Of a stretch of DNA of 64,000 bases, positions 59,883 to 64,000 are shown piece by piece (positions within the stretch are counted from its first letter, which is position 1; each line of letters opens with the position of its first letter). The stretch lies in NCBI GenBank assembly GCA_964539825.1, contig CAZIKF010000001.1, positions 186,001 to 250,000 of the forward strand, in the 5' to 3' direction. The stretch comes from CAZIKF01 sp964539825 (GTDB lineage Bacteria > Muiribacteriota > UBA6191). Both the position numbers and the translations under genes were made by a program. The notes beneath the pieces are model-generated. The model was not told the DNA's origin and did not search any database. It saw nothing but the letters and a program-made list of their open reading frames with translations.

Positions 59883-61093
59883 TTTAGATCTGACTCCTTA
59901 GCATCCACGGCCCGTTGAAGGGCCCTGAGATATAGAATGATGGACCAGCGATCTTGTTCTTTGATTTGCTTCGCGTAAGAAGGCATAGCATTCTGCCCCT
60001 CTACAATCACATGGTAAATCCTTCCGTCACTAAAACCTTTCATCTTCTTGGAATGTAAACTAGGCGGACGTAGACCCTTTGCTGCTTCTCGGTTTGAAAC
60101 CTTCCCATCTCCCTTTCCAAAGTCTCCATGACATAGGGCGCAGTAGATCTGGTACATTTCCTTCCCGCGGGTCAGATTGGCTTCATTCACGACGAGGGGA
60201 TTGGTCAATAAGCGGCCTGCCTGATCAGGAGTCTTGGAGAACTGATAAGGCATAAATCCTCTGGCAACAGTACCCTCAACGGGCCTTTGCATTCCTCGGC
60301 CATCCTTAAAAATAGGCTTCTTATTTTCGTCCAGCAAAGAGGCCTCTTGAGGCATCAATTTTTTCTGGGTTTCCATCCAGGTCCATGGGGCCATATACAG
60401 CACTTTATTAAAAATCAAATAGAACTTGGTTGAAACTCCACCGATCACGGCAAGTAGTATTCCAAAGAAAACAATGGAGGAAAGAAAAGAAGGGGGTCTC
60501 TTGTAAGGCTGCCTGACAGATTGAATAGCCGCCCCCCCCACATCTTCCAGAAATGTTTTAACCGAAGCTTCATCGAAAGAAGGATCACTGGCCTCGATAC
60601 AGAGTCCAAAGTGGTCTGAAGAAACTGACCGCATATATTCTGTATCATGGAGAGGGTGTGAGTTGCCCGGCAGGTTACAGAAGAACATAATCATGGATGC
60701 CGCTGTAGCAAGGGCGCAGAATAGTACCGTTAACTCGAACATAACGGGCACAAATGCCGGTAGTGAAAAGAGCGGCTTTCCACCGATTACAAATGGGTAT
60801 CGCTCCAGCCAACTGGGCAGCATGAGAAGATCGGAGCCGATTCCACCCAGGGGATTACCAAGCGTGTACCACTGAAAAAGTACCGCGACGATAAAACCAA
60901 TCAGGGCAAATACCAGGGAAACATAAGGGAGCTTGGTCCCTTTGAGTTTCATAGCATGGTCCATACCATGGACCGGATAGGGAGTGTGTACATCAAAGTC
61001 CTGATATCCCGCCTCTACGGTTTTCTCCGCAGCGTTAATAATTGCGTCAGGAGACTTGAATAGAGCTACTACTGAGTGAAGTCTTCTACTCAT
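59879..61093 (-). CDS. Alternative complex III fused ActD-ActE subunit (DUF3341 plus cytochrome c)
   Basis: A 404-residue protein from ATG 61093, preceded by the ideal ribosome-binding site GGAGGTGATC; an ATG 12 bases upstream lies inside that site. The N-terminal ~190 residues are ActD (DUF3341): HSVVALFKSPDAIINAAEKTVEAGY, VHTPYPVHGMDHAM, then two membrane helices. A third helix (FLSSIVFFGILLAVIGGV) leads into a C-terminal ActE-like monohaem cytochrome c. Its haem motif CALCH is near residues 318-322, and its methionine ligand is probably in AMPSYAKQI. ActD and ActE are usually separate proteins, so a fusion is notable. Confidence 0.88.
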   Translation of the reverse strand: MSRRLHSVVALFKSPDAIINAAEKTVEAGYQDFDVHTPYPVHGMDHAMKLKGTKLPYVSLVFALIGFIVAVLFQWYTLGNPLGGIGSDLLMLPSWLERYPFVIGGKPLFSLPAFVPVMFELTVLFCALATAASMIMFFCNLPGNSHPLHDTEYMRSVSSDHFGLCIEASDPSFDEASVKTFLEDVGGAAIQSVRQPYKRPPSFLSSIVFFGILLAVIGGVSTKFYLIFNKVLYMAPWTWMETQKKLMPQEASLLDENKKPIFKDGRGMQRPVEGTVARGFMPYQFSKTPDQAGRLLTNPLVVNEANLTRGKEMYQIYCALCHGDFGKGDGKVSNREAAKGLRPPSLHSKKMKGFSDGRIYHVIVEGQNAMPSYAKQIKEQDRWSIILYLRALQRAVDAKESDLK

Positions 61094-62459
61094 GATCACC
61101 TCCATGATGGGTGGGCTGCGCGCAATCGGAAACCGCCTTGACTTCAGACATGGATGTGACCGGCATGAATCGGGAAAATAGAATTACACCGGTAAAAAAG
61201 AATCCGAAGCTTCCCAGCAATAATGAAAAATCCCAGATTGTTGGAATAAAGTCGCCCCAGGATGAGGGCAGGTAGTCCCTGTGGAGAGAACTAACCACAA
61301 TCACGAATCTCTCAAACCACATTCCAATATTGGTAGTTATGGATACGATGAATAGAACTACCAGGGAGTTACGACATTTCTTAAACCAAAAAACTTGTGG
61401 AATGAGCGTGTTACAAGTGACCATGATCCAGTAGCCCCATGCGTAGGTACCAAAGGCTCTGTTAATAAAAACATATTGTTCAAATTCCACACCGCTATAC
61501 CAGGCTATAAAAAACTCCATGCTGTAGGCATATCCAACCATTAGCCCCGTAGCCATCAGCACCTTTGACATGCGTTCCAGGTGCAGCATGGTAATGATAT
61601 GCTCCAGGTGGTAGATCCTACGCACAACCAAAAGAACCGTGATTACCATGGCAAATCCTGAGAAGATTGCACCCGCCACAAAGTAGGGCGGAAAGATGGT
61701 TGTATGCCATCCAGGAACAATGGAGACCGCGAAGTCCATGCTCACAATAGAGTGAACGGAAAGTACCAGGGGAGTGCATAGACCCGCAAGAATCAGGTAT
61801 GCCCTCTCATAATGCTGCCAGTGGCGATTAGAAAAACGCCATCCCAGGCTAAAAATGGTATAGATCGTTTTCTTCAATTTTGCTGTGGTACGGTCCCTCA
61901 TTGTGGCAAAATCAGGCACCAATCCGATGTACCAAAATACGAAGGAAACAGTGAAATAAGTACTTACCGCAAAAACATCCCAGAGTAAGGGGGAACGAAA
62001 ATTCACCCACAGAGCTCTCTCATTGGGGTAGGGGAGCAAATAATGAGCAAGCCATGGTCTACCCGTATGGAGTAGGGGAAACAACAGGGCGGTGATTACC
62101 GCAAATATCGTCATAGCTTCGGCAAACCTGGCAATCCCTGTACGCCAATTTTGTCTCATCAAAAACAAGATCGCTGAGATGAGGGTTCCGGCGTGGCCAA
62201 TCCCGATCCAGAAAACGAAATTCACGATCGGAAAACCCCAGGCTACGGTATTATTGTTACCCCAAACTCCTACGCCATCCAGCAGAAGCTTGAGCACCGA
62301 TACAATTCCAATTCCTAAACAGAAGAGCGCTATTCCTAAGGCTGTATAAAATTCCTTGTGTCGAGGATTCTCCATCGGGTCGGCGATGGCATCATCAATC
62401 TCTCGAAGATCTGTCGTTCCCTCTACGAGAGGGAGTGGCTTCGAATAATCAATACTCAC
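61086..62459 (-). CDS. actC: Alternative complex III quinol-binding membrane subunit ActC
   Basis: NrfD/PsrC-type membrane subunit, 457 residues, ten hydrophobic helices, where menaquinol or ubiquinol is thought to be oxidised. Characteristic are WGFPIVNFVFWIGIGHAGTLISAILFL, FRSPLLWDVFAVSTYFTVSFVFWYIGL and WHTTIFPPYFVAGAIFSG. The start codon is GTG, sharing its last two bases with the actB stop (GTGA). The gene overlaps actDE by 8 bp. Confidence 0.95.
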   Translation of the reverse strand: MSIDYSKPLPLVEGTTDLREIDDAIADPMENPRHKEFYTALGIALFCLGIGIVSVLKLLLDGVGVWGNNNTVAWGFPIVNFVFWIGIGHAGTLISAILFLMRQNWRTGIARFAEAMTIFAVITALLFPLLHTGRPWLAHYLLPYPNERALWVNFRSPLLWDVFAVSTYFTVSFVFWYIGLVPDFATMRDRTTAKLKKTIYTIFSLGWRFSNRHWQHYERAYLILAGLCTPLVLSVHSIVSMDFAVSIVPGWHTTIFPPYFVAGAIFSGFAMVITVLLVVRRIYHLEHIITMLHLERMSKVLMATGLMVGYAYSMEFFIAWYSGVEFEQYVFINRAFGTYAWGYWIMVTCNTLIPQVFWFKKCRNSLVVLFIVSITTNIGMWFERFVIVVSSLHRDYLPSSWGDFIPTIWDFSLLLGSFGFFFTGVILFSRFMPVTSMSEVKAVSDCAQPTHHGGDHE

Positions 62460-64000
62460 GATTTCTCCTCCTCATGGGCGTTTCTCAGTTTTGCCAGGTA
62501 GGTGATATTTGGACGGACCATTAACTCTTCCAATACTTTATATTCAAGGTTGCTATCCTGATATGCTCGTAATGGGTCTTTGGGGTCGTTGGTGTCCCCA
62601 AAAATAATTGCGCTGGCATTGCAGGCATCCTGACAGGCAACTGTAATCTCAGCCCCTTTGAACTCCCGCTTTTCTTCTTTGGCCAATTGACGACCCTCGT
62701 AGATTCGCTGTACACAAAAGCTACATTTTTCCATTACCCCTCTAGAGCGAACCGTCACCTCTGGATTGTGAGCTAAAGTGGCGACAGGCCTCTCGTATTG
62801 AGCATTACCCACATGCCTGCGGAAGTTGAGAAAATTAAAGCGACGAACTTTATAAGGGCAGTTCGCTGCACAGTACCTGGTACCCACGCAGCGATTATAG
62901 GCCATACCATTTAACCCATCGGGAGTATGGGTTGTTGCCGCTACCGGACAGACATTTTCACAGGTAGCATTATCGCATTGCTGGCAAAGCATGGGCTGCA
63001 GAGAAACTACCGGCTTCTCGATGGTCCCTGAGTAGTATCGATCAATGCGAATCCAATGCATCTCTCGATTCTGCCTTACCTGCTCCTTGCCCACCACGGG
63101 AACATTGTTCTCAGCACTACAAGCAACGATACACTCATTACATCCCGTGCACTTGTTCAGATCGATAGCCATGCCCCATTTCTGCCCTTTATACTCGTGT
63201 TCTTCCGTATAAAGACTCTTTACGTGGCTCCTCTTCTTGGCCATTTTCGCTTTAACGAAATCTGGATGTTTGCGATAATCGGCGAGGGTAGATTCATGGA
63301 TGATTCCCCTGCGCAGGTGGGCATCTTTCGTGATCTTAGCCAACATAGGAATGGAGCCAATGTTAAATCCGCCATGTTCTTGTGTAGAAACCAACTCGTA
63401 ACTTCCCCAGCGCTTCTTTACCTCGGATCCAGAAAAAATCCAGTCTCCCTGAACTCGATCTTTAGTCAGCAGAGAGGATGCATCATGTCCCACATTTGTT
63501 CCCACTCTACCTGCGACTCTACGTCCATATCCCAGCTCAATCGAGATGGTCTGATCAGCCATTCCGGGTTGAATAAAGACTGGAAAGAGTGCACTTCGGG
63601 AACCTATTTGAACATCAATTAGGCTATTTTGCTCTACCTGTAGCTTTTTAGCGGTATCTGCTGAGATGGCCGCGTAATTATCCCAAACTACTTTGGAAAC
63701 CGGATGCGGGAGCTCTAATAGCCAGCCGTTATTGGATAGCTTTCCATCACCCACCGTGTAGTTTTCGTGCAAGTGCACCGCAAACTTACCCAGGTCAACC
63801 TTTTGAGGTTCAATCAACAAGAACTGGGCCAGGCCATAAGAGGCTCGGGGTGGTGTCTTTTCCCGAAAAGTCACAAATCCATCATGTAGGGCGGAGTTCC
63901 AAAAGGTGGTGAAATTAACACTCTTACCAATGACTGGATAGACCGATGCTCTCCAATAATCCCTGAGGAAATCATGATAATCCGATTCTTTGTATTCGCC
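62456..64000 (-). CDS. actB: Alternative complex III iron-sulphur subunit ActB (partial, N-terminus beyond window)
   Basis: Open to the right edge; about 514 C-terminal residues are visible. The frame stays open upstream of the internal GTG at 63874 (FWNSALHDGFV and DYHDFLRDYW precede it), so that codon is not the real start. The visible part has the tail of a molybdopterin-enzyme-like domain (ActB1), then a ferredoxin-like domain (ActB2) with four cysteine groups: CTGCNECIVAC, CQQCDNATCENVCP, CVGTRYCAANCP and CSFCVQRI...CQDAC. ActB passes electrons from the quinol-oxidising subunit toward cytochromes. actA, normally upstream, is outside the window. Confidence 0.95.
   Translation of the reverse strand, partial: GEYKESDYHDFLRDYWRASVYPVIGKSVNFTTFWNSALHDGFVTFREKTPPRASYGLAQFLLIEPQKVDLGKFAVHLHENYTVGDGKLSNNGWLLELPHPVSKVVWDNYAAISADTAKKLQVEQNSLIDVQIGSRSALFPVFIQPGMADQTISIELGYGRRVAGRVGTNVGHDASSLLTKDRVQGDWIFSGSEVKKRWGSYELVSTQEHGGFNIGSIPMLAKITKDAHLRRGIIHESTLADYRKHPDFVKAKMAKKRSHVKSLYTEEHEYKGQKWGMAIDLNKCTGCNECIVACSAENNVPVVGKEQVRQNREMHWIRIDRYYSGTIEKPVVSLQPMLCQQCDNATCENVCPVAATTHTPDGLNGMAYNRCVGTRYCAANCPYKVRRFNFLNFRRHVGNAQYERPVATLAHNPEVTVRSRGVMEKCSFCVQRIYEGRQLAKEEKREFKGAEITVACQDACNASAIIFGDTNDPKDPLRAYQDSNLEYKVLEELMVRPNITYLAKLRNAHEEEKS

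Overview
The window comes from a diderm, motile and apparently aerobic bacterium of moderate GC. It encodes both outer rings of a Gram-negative flagellum (FlgH, FlgI), two type IV pilus ATPases (PilT, PilB), a b558-type succinate:quinone oxidoreductase (sdhCAB) and most of an alternative complex III (act genes). It also has MEP-pathway isoprenoid synthesis (ispH) and haem synthesis (hemE). Many products are large exported proteins with metallopeptidase, Ig-like, TPR or HEAT architecture, a style common in little-studied, deep-branching bacterial lineages. I cannot name the phylum from sequence alone. Both ends cut a gene: pilT on the left and actB on the right.

Layout. Positions 1-7.6 kb: pilT (minus, partial), nth, a large M30-like secreted metallopeptidase with a strong terminator, then pilB. 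Positions 7.7-15.2 kb: a tightly packed minus-strand run of seven genes, namely five membrane proteins, a GlmL/MutL-type ASKHA ATPase and a protein predicted to form a barrel-sandwich plus KOW-like fold. Four of its six junctions overlap or nearly do. No cobalamin-dependent mutase is present, so I regard this as the best candidate for an undescribed membrane system. Positions 15.2-21 kb: a SUMF1-like exported protein, a giant M6-type metallopeptidase and an orphan LolD-like ABC ATPase, all on the same strand. Positions 21.3-29.2 kb (plus): a 1,656-residue Ig-repeat surface protein, a TPR lipoprotein, a terminator and a HEAT-repeat membrane protein. Positions 29.1-33.9 kb (minus): sdhCAB translationally coupled to a TrmA/RlmD-family rRNA methyltransferase. 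A J-domain protein follows on the plus strand.

Positions 34.9-41.7 kb (minus): ispH, an EamA transporter and five consecutive exported proteins. Three of the five are clearly paralogous, and the last four are packed head to tail with 4-bp overlaps between three junctions. This is a second candidate for an undescribed envelope system. Positions 41.7-45.6 kb: a small exported protein, meaB, an LD-carboxypeptidase and hemE. Positions 45.7-54 kb (minus): an O-antigen-ligase-like/TPR membrane protein, the protein quality-control set clpX-clpP-tig preceded by tRNA-Leu, and a TPR/OB-like exported protein preceded by tRNA-Arg and tRNA-His. Positions 54.3-58.1 kb (plus): flgH-flgI, a Nudix-fold protein that has lost every catalytic residue, and a TPR protein. 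Positions 58.15-58.58 kb: an exact 165-bp tandem duplication with a third partial copy and an inverted segment, filling the space between two convergent genes. Positions 58.6-64 kb (minus): actB (partial), actC, a fused actD-actE and actF, overlapping by a few bases, encoding an alternative complex III that would accept electrons from the quinol pool fed by sdhCAB.
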